From positions 1 to 64,000 of the forward strand of contig BPGC01000005.1 in assembly GCA_026002835.1 (NCBI GenBank): a stretch of 64,000 bases of DNA. The letters run 5' to 3'. The stretch is from Candidatus Nitrosocaldaceae archaeon. Lineage in GTDB: Archaea; Thermoproteota; Nitrososphaeria; Nitrososphaerales; Nitrosocaldaceae. The notes beneath the pieces are model-generated. The model had not been told where the DNA came from. It saw only the letters and a list, made by a program, of their open reading frames with translations, and made no database searches. Shown here one piece after another: positions 51,189-60,380 of the stretch; within the stretch, counting starts at the first letter, position 1; each line of letters begins with the position of its first letter. The translations under genes and the position numbers were made by a program.

Positions 51189-52120
51189 ATGTCTAATAAT
51201 CCTTTAACAACTTCAGTCCACGCTCTAGCAATATTATCCCTATTATATCCTCCACCGCCTAAGGCTACTATCTTTGCATTATGTTTATGAGCAAGTTTAT
51301 GCAACTCTTTACTAGCATAATAATGAGCTTTTTCAGTATATGCTAGATGTGTTATTGGATCACCTTTTAAGCAGTCTGCGCCACATTGGAATATAATAAG
51401 TTCTGGTTTAGAGTTATCAATAAACTCTTTAGCTTTATCAAAGGCTTTGATAAATTCTTCATCATCAGCGTTAGGTTTCATACATATGTTCATCTTAGTG
51501 CCTTTTGCTTCTCCCTCTCCTTCTTCATACTCAAACCCAGTGCCAGGATATAGATAATTTGGATCTTCATGTATATCTGTAATTATAACATCTTTATCTC
51601 TAACATACTCATAGAATACACCATCTCCATGGTGTGCATCTATATCAACATATGCTATCCTTTTAATATTATAAGCATTTCTAGCACTTTCTATCAATAC
51701 TCCTATATCATTAAATACACAAAAGCCTCCAGCTCTATCCCTTCTTGCATGATGCAAACCTCCAATAGGATTAAAAGTATGATAACCATTAACTGCTAGG
51801 TCTAATGCTTTTAGGCTTGTTCCTACTACATAAGCACTTGCTTCATAGACTCCTTTATATGCTGGTGTATCTCCATAGTCTAGGTATCCATAACCTAAAC
51901 TAGATGCCTTTTTCACAAACTCTAGATATTCCTTATCATGAAATTGTAGGATTAATTCATCAGAAGCCATTATAGGCTCTTCTATCTTAACCAATTTATC
52001 ATAGCCTTTATTAACAAAATATCTCCAAAAAGCATCTAACCTATCTCTTCCAAATGGATGAGGTGGATCAAATCCATAATTTGCTAATTCTTTACCATAA
52101 AATACTGCTACTTTATGCAT
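51185..52120 (-). CDS. HDAC-family amidohydrolase (AcuC/acetylpolyamine type)
   Basis: 311 aa. Characteristic GGLHHARRDRAGGFCVFND (catalytic His pair), VDIDAHHGDGVFYEY (metal Asp and His), and CGADCLKGDPITHLAY. Zinc-dependent deacetylases of this class act on acetylated lysines, polyamines or other amides. The substrate in archaea could be Alba or another chromatin protein, or a small amide. Full catalytic domain, no extra region. Confidence 0.85.
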   Translation of the reverse strand: MHKVAVFYGKELANYGFDPPHPFGRDRLDAFWRYFVNKGYDKLVKIEEPIMASDELILQFHDKEYLEFVKKASSLGYGYLDYGDTPAYKGVYEASAYVVGTSLKALDLAVNGYHTFNPIGGLHHARRDRAGGFCVFNDIGVLIESARNAYNIKRIAYVDIDAHHGDGVFYEYVRDKDVIITDIHEDPNYLYPGTGFEYEEGEGEAKGTKMNICMKPNADDEEFIKAFDKAKEFIDNSKPELIIFQCGADCLKGDPITHLAYTEKAHYYASKELHKLAHKHNAKIVALGGGGYNRDNIARAWTEVVKGLLDI

Positions 52121-52150
52121 ACTTTTATTATTATATGCTGGATGATAAAC

Positions 52151-52444
52151 TTATCTCTTCTTCCTTATCTTTAGTATCTCTTTAGCTATCTCTTGCATTA
52201 TTACCTCTTTACTATCATCCTTCTCTATCATTATATAGCCAGATCTCTGATACCATCTCTTTGGATATCTAGCATTCTCATTAACCTCAATCTCTTTATA
52301 TCCTAATGCTTTTGCCGCTCTTATCAACTCATCTATCTTTGGTTCGAATACTGCTAGATCTTTACTTACTCTTCTCCCTTCCTTTCTACTCAAACTTTTA
52401 TTGAAATAATCTAACCATAGGATTACATGCTCATAATCCTTCAT
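52151..52444 (-). CDS. srp19: Signal recognition particle 19-kDa protein
   Basis: 97 aa. HVILWLDYFNKSLSRKEGRR and ENARYPKRWYQRSGYIMIE match SRP19, which binds SRP RNA tetraloops and helps SRP54 to bind. The length is standard. It follows S8e by 4 bases, a common archaeal order. The SRP RNA itself is not in the window. Confidence 0.9.
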   Translation of the reverse strand: MKDYEHVILWLDYFNKSLSRKEGRRVSKDLAVFEPKIDELIRAAKALGYKEIEVNENARYPKRWYQRSGYIMIEKDDSKEVIMQEIAKEILKIRKKR

Positions 52445-52448
52445 GTGA

Positions 52449-52826
52449 TCACTTTAAGAGTATGGCATTTACAGTACCATCTTGTCCTGGTCTAGAGATT
52501 ACCTTAGCATTACCAATCTCAGTCTCTATTATTGCTCCTTTTGTTATAACTCCTCTTCTAGCATAGTCTCTATTTGCTGGATTATCTGTAACTCTAACTA
52601 TCTTTGCTCTTGTTACCTTATTATCAGTAGCAACATTAGCATAATTTATCTCTCTTACTGCTAGTTTTATATTACCACCTCTAACTCTCTTCTTTACTAT
52701 ATGTGCTTCTCCAACTATAGGTTCTGATGGATATCTATCTATCTCATACTTTCTTCTAGATCTATATGCTCTTCTCTTACCTCCAGTAAGCTTTCTCTTT
52801 GTTAGATTCTCAACACTCCTCTTCAT
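52449..52826 (-). CDS. rps8e: 30S ribosomal protein S8e
   Basis: 125 aa. RKLTGGKRRAYRSRRKYEID and NPANRDYARRGVITKGAIIE are characteristic of S8e, and the end GQDGTVNAILL is the usual C-terminus. Basic rRNA-binding protein restricted to archaea and eukaryotes. In an operon with SRP19; 26 bases downstream of scpB. Confidence 0.93.
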   Translation of the reverse strand: MKRSVENLTKRKLTGGKRRAYRSRRKYEIDRYPSEPIVGEAHIVKKRVRGGNIKLAVREINYANVATDNKVTRAKIVRVTDNPANRDYARRGVITKGAIIETEIGNAKVISRPGQDGTVNAILLK

Positions 52827-52851
52827 ACCATAAAGTAGAAAGATAGTATAA

Positions 52852-53367
52852 TTAAGCCTTTTCCAATACTGGCATCTTTACCTTTAGGCTTTCTATACTA
52901 TCTATACCAAAGTATTCTTGAAATTTTTTACTTGTTCTATATACCTTGTTCCTTCCAACCTTCTCATACTTTATAAATCCAGTCTGTAGCAATAATTTGA
53001 GATGAGCATATACTTGTGAGCCTCTTACCTCTGCTAACTGTTTAGCACTAATTGGCTGCATATATGCTATACATGATAATGTCTTTAATGCACCATTTGG
53101 CAAGAATGGTTTGCTAGCAAACCTTCTAACTATATTGTTATATTCTAACTTTAGTTGCATTACAAAAGATCCATCTTCTAATTCTATAACCTCTAAAGCT
53201 TGCATATTCTCATTGATCTTCTTAGCAATCATCCTAGCCAATTTTGCTGCTTTGCTAGCAGAGTTTGTTCCAGCAGCTTGCATGATCTCTTTTATGCTTA
53301 ATGGCTTTCCAGCAGCATATAACGCTGCCTCAATCCTTGCCATCATCTCTCGCTCATCCATATTCAT
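52852..53367 (-). CDS. scpB: ScpB, SMC-associated segregation protein
   Basis: 171 aa. Two winged helices: ARIEAALYAAGKPLSIKEIM at the N-terminus and TLSCIAYMQPISAKQLAEVR with VYAHLKLLLQTGFIKYEKVG after it. This is the ScpB layout (kleisin-interacting). It acts with SMC and ScpA in chromosome condensation and segregation. It heads the S8e/SRP19 unit and is 70 bases from the RNase P RNA gene. Confidence 0.85.
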   Translation of the reverse strand: MNMDEREMMARIEAALYAAGKPLSIKEIMQAAGTNSASKAAKLARMIAKKINENMQALEVIELEDGSFVMQLKLEYNNIVRRFASKPFLPNGALKTLSCIAYMQPISAKQLAEVRGSQVYAHLKLLLQTGFIKYEKVGRNKVYRTSKKFQEYFGIDSIESLKVKMPVLEKA

Positions 53368-53438
53368 GATTATAAACTCCTAACGATTTAATATATGCTT
53401 TAACTATTATTAAGCATTAACTAAAATATATTATACTT

Positions 53439-53724
53439 GGTGCGTGCTAGCAGTAACCCTCCTTCTGTTTTAGGCAGGATTCGACTATGCAGCCTACCTG
53501 AGCCTCATGCAAGCTATTCATAGGCTCGGTTTGGCCTTGCTCCATCTGGGACGGCAGTTTCATTCCTTGCTAGGAACTTCAGCTTTTGGCATCATCATAC
53601 CCTAGCTCGGATATCTTTTCTGTGCCGTTGCCAGCCATCTCTGGCTATCCATCGCTGGATCAGATGCTTGCATGGAGGGAGGAGTTTCCTCTGTTAGACA
53701 GTAACCTGCCCGCTAGCTCGCACC
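53439..53724 (-). ncRNA. rnpB: RNase P RNA (archaeal type)
   Basis: On the minus strand the universal regions can be read: CR-I (GAGGAAACTCCTCC) near 53693, the GGAGCAAGGCCAAA segment near 53545, and CR-V (ACAGAAGGAGGG) near 53465, followed by TTACTG to complete P4. The ends pair (GGTGCGAGCTAGC with GCTAGCACGCACC). About 286 nt, GC-rich in AT-rich surroundings. It matures tRNA 5' ends with its protein subunits. Confidence 0.93.
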
Positions 53725-53748
53725 ATTATATAATTTGTAATAATTGCT

Positions 53749-54435
53749 TTATTTACCTATGTTAGTTGTTATAGGCTTGTCTATCTTTAATACTACTGCT
53801 AAAATATTAGATATTATTATACCTAACAATATTCCTCCTATGACATCGGTAGGATAATGAGCTCCGATATACACTCTACTGATACCAACCATTATAGGTA
53901 ATATCCATAATATATATGCGATCTTTACACCTTTAATCTTATAATTTCTTAATAGATATGCAGTTATATAAGCAAATATTGTAGACCATGTAGCATGTCC
54001 AGATGGATACGAACCTTTTGATCTCCCTAATACATCCTGCTCGTAAATAAATTCAAAGCCTACATTTGGTTTAAATTCATAATCTGGTCTTTCCCTATCT
54101 ATGAACTGTTTTAATTGTGCTACTATAACAACTCCTACTACTAACGATATTAATAATATGGCTCCTGCTTTCCTGCTCTTTCTCTTTATCAGCATCATAA
54201 TTGATATTATTATTATTGGTGAGAAGTAGAATGGAAATATATCTGCGATTGTGCTAAATATTATCATTATCATATCTGTTGCTGGATTTCCAGTGCTTGA
54301 TACAGCATTTCTTACAATATTATCATCAAATTCATCTATAGCCTTAGTTGCTACTATTACTGTTAATGCTATAAATGCGATTACTAATGATAAGAATAAT
54401 CTGGAGTTTATATGCATCAATCCATCTCTAATCAT
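53749..54435 (-). CDS. PAP2-family membrane phosphatase
   Basis: 228 aa with about six membrane helices. The three phosphatase motifs are complete: KQFIDRERPD, SYPSGHATW and SRVYIGAHYPTDVIGGILLG. Such enzymes remove phosphate from lipid phosphates, including polyprenyl diphosphate, outside the membrane. A role in recycling the glycan lipid carrier would fit the surface polysaccharide island, but specificity is not shown. Confidence 0.85.
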   Translation of the reverse strand: MIRDGLMHINSRLFLSLVIAFIALTVIVATKAIDEFDDNIVRNAVSSTGNPATDMIMIIFSTIADIFPFYFSPIIIISIMMLIKRKSRKAGAILLISLVVGVVIVAQLKQFIDRERPDYEFKPNVGFEFIYEQDVLGRSKGSYPSGHATWSTIFAYITAYLLRNYKIKGVKIAYILWILPIMVGISRVYIGAHYPTDVIGGILLGIIISNILAVVLKIDKPITTNIGK

Positions 54436-54617
54436 TCATTAATCATTCAATTCCTTCTTATTTAATTCATTAGTAAGTTTATTGCCTTTTCTTTATTATT
54501 GTATGAGCGAGCCTAACATAGCTGCTGATGTTCCTAAAAACGATTCTCTGATTATATAAAATCACTTTCTAAAATGCTCAAGAATTGTGAGCCTCATCTA
54601 ACTATTGGAGTTAATTA

Positions 54618-55655
54618 TCATTGTTCTTTCTCTCCCATTAACTGACTTATTTTCTCAATAGCCCATTTCCATTTAAAACCGGCGAATGCAGCACCTGCTA
54701 TTATTACAAAATGGTTTAAATTATTTGATGTTTGTGTTCCTCCTTGTATTATTACCAGCCCTGCATGTGCTGTAATAAAGATTAATGCACCTAGTATTCC
54801 TCCTATAAATGGTGCAGATAGATACCATGTAAGCCATATCTTCCTAAATTCATTTCTATTAACTCTATACCACAACCACCATATACCTCTAAATATACTT
54901 CCAATAACTCCCCATACAGTAGCATCTAAAGCAAGCTGAGAGATCCCTATACTATCCTTAACTAAGGAATCTAGATCATAATAATAGAATAAGAATATCG
55001 TTACTAATACTGATGCTAAATATGCCCATATATGTATAGCATATTTGTATAATATTCTCCACATTCTAGGAGCATGTTCCATAGCTTCATAAAGAGTATC
55101 TTGTGCCGAAGATAAGAGCTTTCTACATTCTGAGATATTGCTATTGTCTAGTGCAACTTTTGCTTCTTTCAATTTGCATAGAATTTCATCAACTTTTATC
55201 TGATCTTGAACTTTAAACAATCCGTTTTCACTTGCTGTATTAACCCATGTATCTATATCATCCCATTCTTCTTTTAATTCTTCTATATCTTTTTCAACGT
55301 TCTTATTAGTTAAATACTTCTCACCATTCTTATTCTTCTTAGTTGGATCCTCTGATGTAGTATAAATCTGCTGCTGCAGTTCATCAACATTCTGTTGTTC
55401 ATAAACATACATCTCTTTTGCCAAATCGAATTTTTCTAATTCTTGTCCATTGATCTTTAATGTTACTACTGAATTAATTTCATCAAGTTCAAATGTTATA
55501 GATTTACCTCCAGTTTTGATCTCTATAACATTATCCTTCTTTGTAAAAGAAGCATCTTTTATATCAATATCAAATCTATTTACTAAAAATAGTTCTAGTT
55601 TAGAGTAATCCTCTCCAGGAATTTTATTCCATCTAAAGAGATATCCATTACTCAA
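54618..55655 (-). CDS. Hypothetical membrane protein with cytoplasmic sensor-like part
   Basis: 345 aa. N-terminal 90 residues are beta-rich; then a helical, charged segment of about 120 residues (EKDIEELKEEWDDIDTW); then about four membrane helices (210-330) and a short tail (KWAIEKISQLMGEKEQ). No known domain. Its promoter is next to the IS5-type insertion; on the minus strand a TATA-like stretch lies 25-39 bases before the start, within the repeated target site. Confidence 0.5.
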   Translation of the reverse strand: MSNGYLFRWNKIPGEDYSKLELFLVNRFDIDIKDASFTKKDNVIEIKTGGKSITFELDEINSVVTLKINGQELEKFDLAKEMYVYEQQNVDELQQQIYTTSEDPTKKNKNGEKYLTNKNVEKDIEELKEEWDDIDTWVNTASENGLFKVQDQIKVDEILCKLKEAKVALDNSNISECRKLLSSAQDTLYEAMEHAPRMWRILYKYAIHIWAYLASVLVTIFLFYYYDLDSLVKDSIGISQLALDATVWGVIGSIFRGIWWLWYRVNRNEFRKIWLTWYLSAPFIGGILGALIFITAHAGLVIIQGGTQTSNNLNHFVIIAGAAFAGFKWKWAIEKISQLMGEKEQ

Positions 55656-55684
55656 CTTATTAATATCATTAATGATGTGTATAT

Positions 55685-55694
55685 AAATATTTAT
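55685..55694 (+). repeat. Left target-site duplication of the IS5-type element (overlaps TATA box)
   Basis: AAATATTTAT, repeated exactly at 56666-56675. Read on the minus strand it forms the TATA-like part of the promoter for the gene starting at 55655. Confidence 0.7.
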
Positions 55695-56665
55695 GCTTTG
55701 TGGACTAACCGATAACCTTATTGATCAGTGATATATATACTATGATATGAATTGGCATGATATAGATGAAAGATTAATCAAAAGAGGTGAGATATTATTA
55801 TCACTAGATTTTATTGATAACTATGATAAAGAGTTAGAAGAGTTAAATAAGCATAAGGTAGGAAGACCATATCAGATTACCAATAATTATGCACAATTCC
55901 TAGCAATAATAAGGTATATGCTAGATATACCATATAGACAGTTAGAAGGTTTTACTATAGCATTAAATAGATTAATACCTAAACTTAAACCAGTAGATTA
56001 CTCTGAAATAAGGAAGAGGTTAATCAAACTAGATTATAAATTTGATATAAAGAATGATGATAATAAGCCTATAAGTATAGCATTAGACTCATCTGGTGTT
56101 AAAGTTCATAAATCATATGGATGGATTGAAAGGAAACATGGTATAAAGAAGCATTACATAAAGATACATTTTGCTGTTAATATCAATACTAAAGAGATTA
56201 TAGATATGCAAATAACTAGAGATGATATAACAGATAGTAAAGCAGCATTAGATATTATGAATGATATAATTAATGATAAGATAGATAAGGTATATGCTGA
56301 TGGTGCTTATGATACATTACCATTGTATAAGTTATTAGAAGATAATAATATAGAAGCAATTATCAAGCCTAGAAGGAATGCTAGATATACAAATTATAAA
56401 GATAGAAATGATAATGTTAGATGTATTAAGCAATTAGGATATAAGCAATGGTCTAAATTAAAAGGGTATGGCAAAAGATGGATGGTAGAAACTGTATATT
56501 CATCATTTAAAAGAATGTTTAATGAGTATTGTTTGGCAAGATCATTTGAGTATATAAAGAAGGAGATTATTACTAAGGTATGTATATACAATATGCTTAT
56601 CAACCTTAGATGATTATTATAATAATAATTATCTAGTTATGTAGATGATAATTGATCCACAAAGC
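55695..56665 (+). mobile_element. Intact IS5/IS4-group insertion sequence
   Basis: 971 bases with terminal inverted repeats GCTTTGTGGA (55695-55704) and TCCACAAAGC (56656-56665), one intact transposase gene, and identical 10-bp flanks. It looks recent. Confidence 0.8.
55747..56613 (+). CDS. DDE transposase, IS5/IS4 group
   Basis: 288 aa, uninterrupted. Catalytic residues appear as Asp114 in SIALDSSGVKV, Asp185 in VYADGAYDTLPLY and Glu248 in RWMVETVYSSFKRMF (the Y-2-R-3-E-6-K type of pattern). The N-terminal 100 residues are a DNA-binding helical region (VGRPYQITNNYAQFLAIIRY). Complete termini and intact frame suggest an active element. Confidence 0.88.
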   Translation: MNWHDIDERLIKRGEILLSLDFIDNYDKELEELNKHKVGRPYQITNNYAQFLAIIRYMLDIPYRQLEGFTIALNRLIPKLKPVDYSEIRKRLIKLDYKFDIKNDDNKPISIALDSSGVKVHKSYGWIERKHGIKKHYIKIHFAVNINTKEIIDMQITRDDITDSKAALDIMNDIINDKIDKVYADGAYDTLPLYKLLEDNNIEAIIKPRRNARYTNYKDRNDNVRCIKQLGYKQWSKLKGYGKRWMVETVYSSFKRMFNEYCLARSFEYIKKEIITKVCIYNMLINLR

Positions 56666-56675
56666 AAATATTTAT
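56666..56675 (+). repeat. Right target-site duplication of the IS5-type element (overlaps TATA box)
   Basis: AAATATTTAT, repeat of 55685-55694. Together with following ATATAC it gives a TATA-like box 28 bases upstream of the small ORF at 56702. Confidence 0.7.
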
Positions 56676-56701
56676 ATATACAGATATCCTAATTAAAATT
56701 G

Positions 56702-56821
56702 ATGTATGAGGAAGATATTATTGAAGAAAAAGAGGAAAATGATATAGACATTAAAAGAAGACAAATAATAAAAAAGGCTCCTCCTTCTCCAGATCCTGAC
56801 AGACCTGACAAAGATGATTAA
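56702..56821 (+). CDS. Small acidic/Pro-rich protein
   Basis: 39 aa: acidic N-terminus (MYEEDIIEEKEENDIDIKR), a basic middle and a Pro/Asp-rich end (APPSPDPDRPDKDD). The TATA-like box at 56668-56678 lies 28 bases upstream, the right distance for a leaderless transcript. No family is known; the low complexity leaves it uncertain whether it is translated. Confidence 0.4.
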   Translation: MYEEDIIEEKEENDIDIKRRQIIKKAPPSPDPDRPDKDD

Positions 56822-56830
56822 TATTATGAA

Positions 56831-58108
56831 TCATAATAACTCAACCATCTCTTTTATCAAACTCTCATAATCGTTAAGCAATTTCTTAACCTTATTAGGA
56901 TCATCAGACTCGATAGATAATCTTATTATATCTTCCGTATTTGAGCTTCGAATCAATATCCATGTATTATCATCAATATACCCTTTCAAGCCATCTAACC
57001 TATCTATATGATAAGAATCTTCTTCCAATCTATGCTCAAGAGCGTTGATAATATCATCATGCATATCACTAGGAGCAGCAACTTTAGTTCTAATTATATG
57101 ATACTTATCAGATAATGCTAAATATTCATCAATCTCTTTGCTATCCATACTAGCAATCAAAGTACTTGCTAACAAGCCATCTCTACATAGATTGAATTTA
57201 GTATATACAAATCCTCCACTACTACCTTCTCCTCCAATGCTTATATCATTCTCAAGCATTACTCTAATCAGATTAGCCTCTCCAACCTTCGAATATATCA
57301 ATGCTGAATTCTTCAACTCTGCTAGATCTCTAACTGCTAAACTTGTATCTATGCTAACTGCCATCTTATTATATGATATATTTGCTAATGCTAATAATAG
57401 AGTAGCATCTGGTTTCAATTTTCTACCATTATACATAACTACTAATCGATCTCCATCTAGATCGTAAGCAAATCCTAGATTACAAGCATTAGAATTCATA
57501 AGAGCAGCAAGCATTGATAAATCTTTAGTAGTAGGATCTGGATAGTCTGGCTTATCATAAGATAAGGAATAAACCTTACAACCTATCATAGATAATAACT
57601 CTTCAGCATAACTACTAGCAGCTCCTCCAGTAGTATCTACAGCAACTCTAGCATTGCTTTTAATGTTTAACTTTGATAGATCTTCTATATAACTAGGTTT
57701 GATAAAATCTTCTTTGCCTATATTTATATCTATTTTATCCATTAATAATAACAATGATAGTTCATGCTCGAACAAACCCCTTCCATCTATCACAAACTTT
57801 AAGCCATTCCATTCCAACGGATTATGAGACGAGGTTATCATCAAACCAGCATTATTCCTAGATTCTCTGAATAGGAATGGTGTTGGAACTATAGATAAGT
57901 TATGAATATTCATGCCATAGGATAGCAAAGTTGCTACAGCAACATCTTGGATTATCTTACTAGAATGCCTTGTATCTCTAGCAACAATTACATCTTTTAT
58001 ACCTTTACTATCTAATAAAGAAGCAAATTTACTAACATAATCTATAACATTATCTAACAAGAGATCGTTACCAAATATTCCTCTTATTCCAGATATTGAT
58101 ACCTTCAT
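56831..58108 (-). CDS. Phosphohexomutase (phosphoglucomutase/phosphomannomutase family)
   Basis: 425 aa. The phosphoserine loop is MITSSHNPLEWNGLKF, the metal loop AYDLDGDRLVVM, the sugar-binding loop GGEGSSGGF and the C-terminal phosphate loop RSSNTEDIIRLSIE. All four domains are present. The enzyme interconverts hexose 1- and 6-phosphates (Man, Glc or GlcN) and feeds sugar nucleotides to surface glycosylation. Confidence 0.88.
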   Translation of the reverse strand: MKVSISGIRGIFGNDLLLDNVIDYVSKFASLLDSKGIKDVIVARDTRHSSKIIQDVAVATLLSYGMNIHNLSIVPTPFLFRESRNNAGLMITSSHNPLEWNGLKFVIDGRGLFEHELSLLLLMDKIDINIGKEDFIKPSYIEDLSKLNIKSNARVAVDTTGGAASSYAEELLSMIGCKVYSLSYDKPDYPDPTTKDLSMLAALMNSNACNLGFAYDLDGDRLVVMYNGRKLKPDATLLLALANISYNKMAVSIDTSLAVRDLAELKNSALIYSKVGEANLIRVMLENDISIGGEGSSGGFVYTKFNLCRDGLLASTLIASMDSKEIDEYLALSDKYHIIRTKVAAPSDMHDDIINALEHRLEEDSYHIDRLDGLKGYIDDNTWILIRSSNTEDIIRLSIESDDPNKVKKLLNDYESLIKEMVELL

Positions 58109-58157
58109 ATTTTTTTATATCTAGAAATATATTATAAACCATATTATTGATGAGCAA

Positions 58158-58231
58158 GCCTCGGTAGCTCAGTATGGTAGAGCGAGTGCCTCGTAAGCAC
58201 TAGGTCGCGGGATCGAAGCCCGCCCGAGGCT
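58158..58231 (+). tRNA. tRNA-Thr (anticodon CGT)
   Basis: Acceptor GCCTCGG/CCGAGGC, anticodon stem AGTGC/GCACT with loop CTCGTAA, T stem GCGGG/CCCGC, discriminator T (normal for archaeal tRNA-Thr). G+C 64% (47 of 74). No intron and no encoded CCA. Confidence 0.95.
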
Positions 58232-58264
58232 TAGAATTTTATATAATTGATTATAACGATAACT

Positions 58265-58393
58265 ATGCGAATATGTGAAGAATGCACGGAACATAAGATG
58301 GTATACGATAGCATTACAAGCAAAGAAGAGTGCGAATGCTATTGTCATGCAGAAAGAGAAAGCGGATGTGCATGTGATCCATGTTGTCGATAA
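58265..58393 (+). CDS. Cysteine-rich mini-protein
   Basis: 42 aa with nine cysteines: CEEC, then CECYCH, then CACDPCC. The density and CxC/CxxC spacing fit binding of several zinc or copper ions, as in metallothionein-like or zinc-cluster peptides. It lies 33 bases after tRNA-Thr and 45 before the FUN14 gene. Not recognised as a known family. Confidence 0.5.
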   Translation: MRICEECTEHKMVYDSITSKEECECYCHAERESGCACDPCCR

Positions 58394-58438
58394 TTGTTAA
58401 TACTATGATTTATTTATTAGTGTGATTATTATAAAATT

Positions 58439-58795
58439 ATGGATATAATCAGCCTCCTAAGCAATGATCTATTATCATTAAGCGGGTTATTAACTTCACA
58501 AGTAGCTATAGGAGGCATTGTAGGCTTCTTTATGGGCTTTGCTATAAAAAAGATAACAAAGATAGCGATATTCGCTCTAGGCTTCTTCTTCTTAATATTA
58601 GTATATTTAGAGTATCAAGGTTTTATATCAATAAATTATGATAAGATAACAGAAACGATACAGAATGTCGAGGGAGATGTAATAAATCCAGATAATATTA
58701 CCAATGCATTACCATTTTTGCAACCCTTCTTCTTGAACATTCCTAGCATGGCAGGATTTGGAGCTGGATTTGTTCTAGGCTTGAAGAAAGGCTAG
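58439..58795 (+). CDS. FUN14-family membrane protein
   Basis: 118 aa. Three short membrane helices; VAIGGIVGFFMGFAIKKITK is the FUN14 signature and FGAGFVLGLKKG the usual end. The family occurs in archaea and in mitochondria (mitophagy receptors), but the archaeal role is unknown. Same strand as the Vgb-like gene, 31 bases upstream. Confidence 0.82.
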   Translation: MDIISLLSNDLLSLSGLLTSQVAIGGIVGFFMGFAIKKITKIAIFALGFFFLILVYLEYQGFISINYDKITETIQNVEGDVINPDNITNALPFLQPFFLNIPSMAGFGAGFVLGLKKG

Positions 58796-58826
58796 AATTA
58801 TAAGTCTTTTATATCAATCTAGATAC

Positions 58827-60380
58827 GTGAAACGTACTAGAAAGGAGAGTAAAAAGAATACAAAATTTATAATTATTGCTATAGGTTTAGCAGTTGTCCT
58901 TATTGCATCTCTAGCAGCAACCATAGGAATACCATCTAATCCTAATGTTCAAGAAGAAAAAGAAGAGAAGCAGTTAGCATCTTATGTTATAAATAGCAGA
59001 TATATCAAAGAGTTTGAAGCACCAGAAAATTCTGAGCCAGTAGCGATCAATGTCAATAATGGTATAGTATGGTTTGCTGATTCAAAAGAGCGAAGGATAA
59101 TAAAATTTGATCCTAGCACTCAAGAGTTCGAGGAATTTCCGCTTCCTAGTAATGCTAGAAGTAATATAATATCTATATGGTCATTGGTATTCGATAAAGA
59201 TGGTAATCTATGGTTCCAAGATGCTGGAGCAAACTCTATCTGGAGGTTTTATATCAATGAGCAAAGGTTTGAACAATATATAATACCTACTCTTCCAGAA
59301 GGGTTTGGAACCTCATATCCAATAAATATTGTATTTGTTAATGATAAGGTATGGTTTAGTGAGATATATGGTAAAAAGATAGGAGTATTAGATCCATTGA
59401 AGGTTAAAGATAAGAGTAGTGAAGGTATTACTGAGATTGAAGTTGCTAGTGATCTAGAAACATTAGGACCGTTATCTGTTGATAAGGATAATAATATATG
59501 GTTTACAGCATTAACCTTTCCAATTAAAGGAGAATTATTTAAACTAGATCCAGATACTCTAGAATTTACAAAATATGATCTTCCTAAAAATATAGCATCG
59601 CCAGTAGGAATAGCGATAGATGATAATAATAGGTTATGGATAAATGATCATGGAACAAGTTCAATAATAATATTTGATCCAGTCAATAATGTAACATCTA
59701 GTATAGTTACTTCAATGCCTATAAAAGAGACCAGTCCTTATCTCTATGAAGAGTGTATAGCAACTAATAATATTGAAGAGTGTGGAGGATTAAGAGCATC
59801 TCTTCCATATTGGAATATCATTGTTGATGATAAGTTATGGTTTAATGAACATTATGGTAATGCTCTAGCCGTTTTAGATATCGATGATCTAACATTAATT
59901 GAATATATAATACCAACAATGAACCCAAATTACGCTAGGTGTGAAGGTTATGAACCATGTGGTATAGCAAATGTTTTGCAGTTTGATATCGAAGGTGATA
60001 AAGTATGGTTTACAGAATGGTCAGAAGGCAAGATCGGAGTTTTAGATGCTAGTATAGATATACCCATCTCATTAGAGATAGATGAGCCTATTACATTGAT
60101 TAGAGGAAGCAATACACCAGTAAATATTAGGATAAATGCAGATGAACCATTGGAAGCAGAGATGCGTGTATCTGCTACTACATCACCATTTGGCACTCTA
60201 AGGAATTTAACAGCATCATTCGATGAGAGGATAGTAAAATTCGAGGATAAAGGTAGCAAAGATATAACACTTAACATATTAGCAGACCCAAATCTAGAGG
60301 CTAGTGATTACATGCTTACAATAACAGCAAAGCTTGATGATATAATGGTAGCAAAGATAGTAAAGGCTAGAGTCATCTAA
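58827..60380 (+). CDS. Membrane-anchored Vgb/NHL-like beta-propeller protein
   Basis: 517 aa from GTG 58827. An N-terminal membrane anchor (about 12-33) and a six- to seven-bladed propeller with repeated units NGIVWFADSKERRIIKFDP, NLWFQDAGANSIWRF and NIWFTALTF; the C-terminal 100 residues form an Ig-like domain. It resembles virginiamycin B lyase-like propellers, but in archaea these are mostly surface proteins of unknown ligand. The stop overlaps the truD start (TAATGA). Confidence 0.75.
   Translation: MKRTRKESKKNTKFIIIAIGLAVVLIASLAATIGIPSNPNVQEEKEEKQLASYVINSRYIKEFEAPENSEPVAINVNNGIVWFADSKERRIIKFDPSTQEFEEFPLPSNARSNIISIWSLVFDKDGNLWFQDAGANSIWRFYINEQRFEQYIIPTLPEGFGTSYPINIVFVNDKVWFSEIYGKKIGVLDPLKVKDKSSEGITEIEVASDLETLGPLSVDKDNNIWFTALTFPIKGELFKLDPDTLEFTKYDLPKNIASPVGIAIDDNNRLWINDHGTSSIIIFDPVNNVTSSIVTSMPIKETSPYLYEECIATNNIEECGGLRASLPYWNIIVDDKLWFNEHYGNALAVLDIDDLTLIEYIIPTMNPNYARCEGYEPCGIANVLQFDIEGDKVWFTEWSEGKIGVLDASIDIPISLEIDEPITLIRGSNTPVNIRINADEPLEAEMRVSATTSPFGTLRNLTASFDERIVKFEDKGSKDITLNILADPNLEASDYMLTITAKLDDIMVAKIVKARVI

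Noticed and set aside
54504..54560. Short ORF (MSEPNIAADVPKNDSLII) between PAP2 and the hypothetical membrane gene
   Set aside because: Only 18 codons, no conservation can be judged; could be a leader but no evidence.
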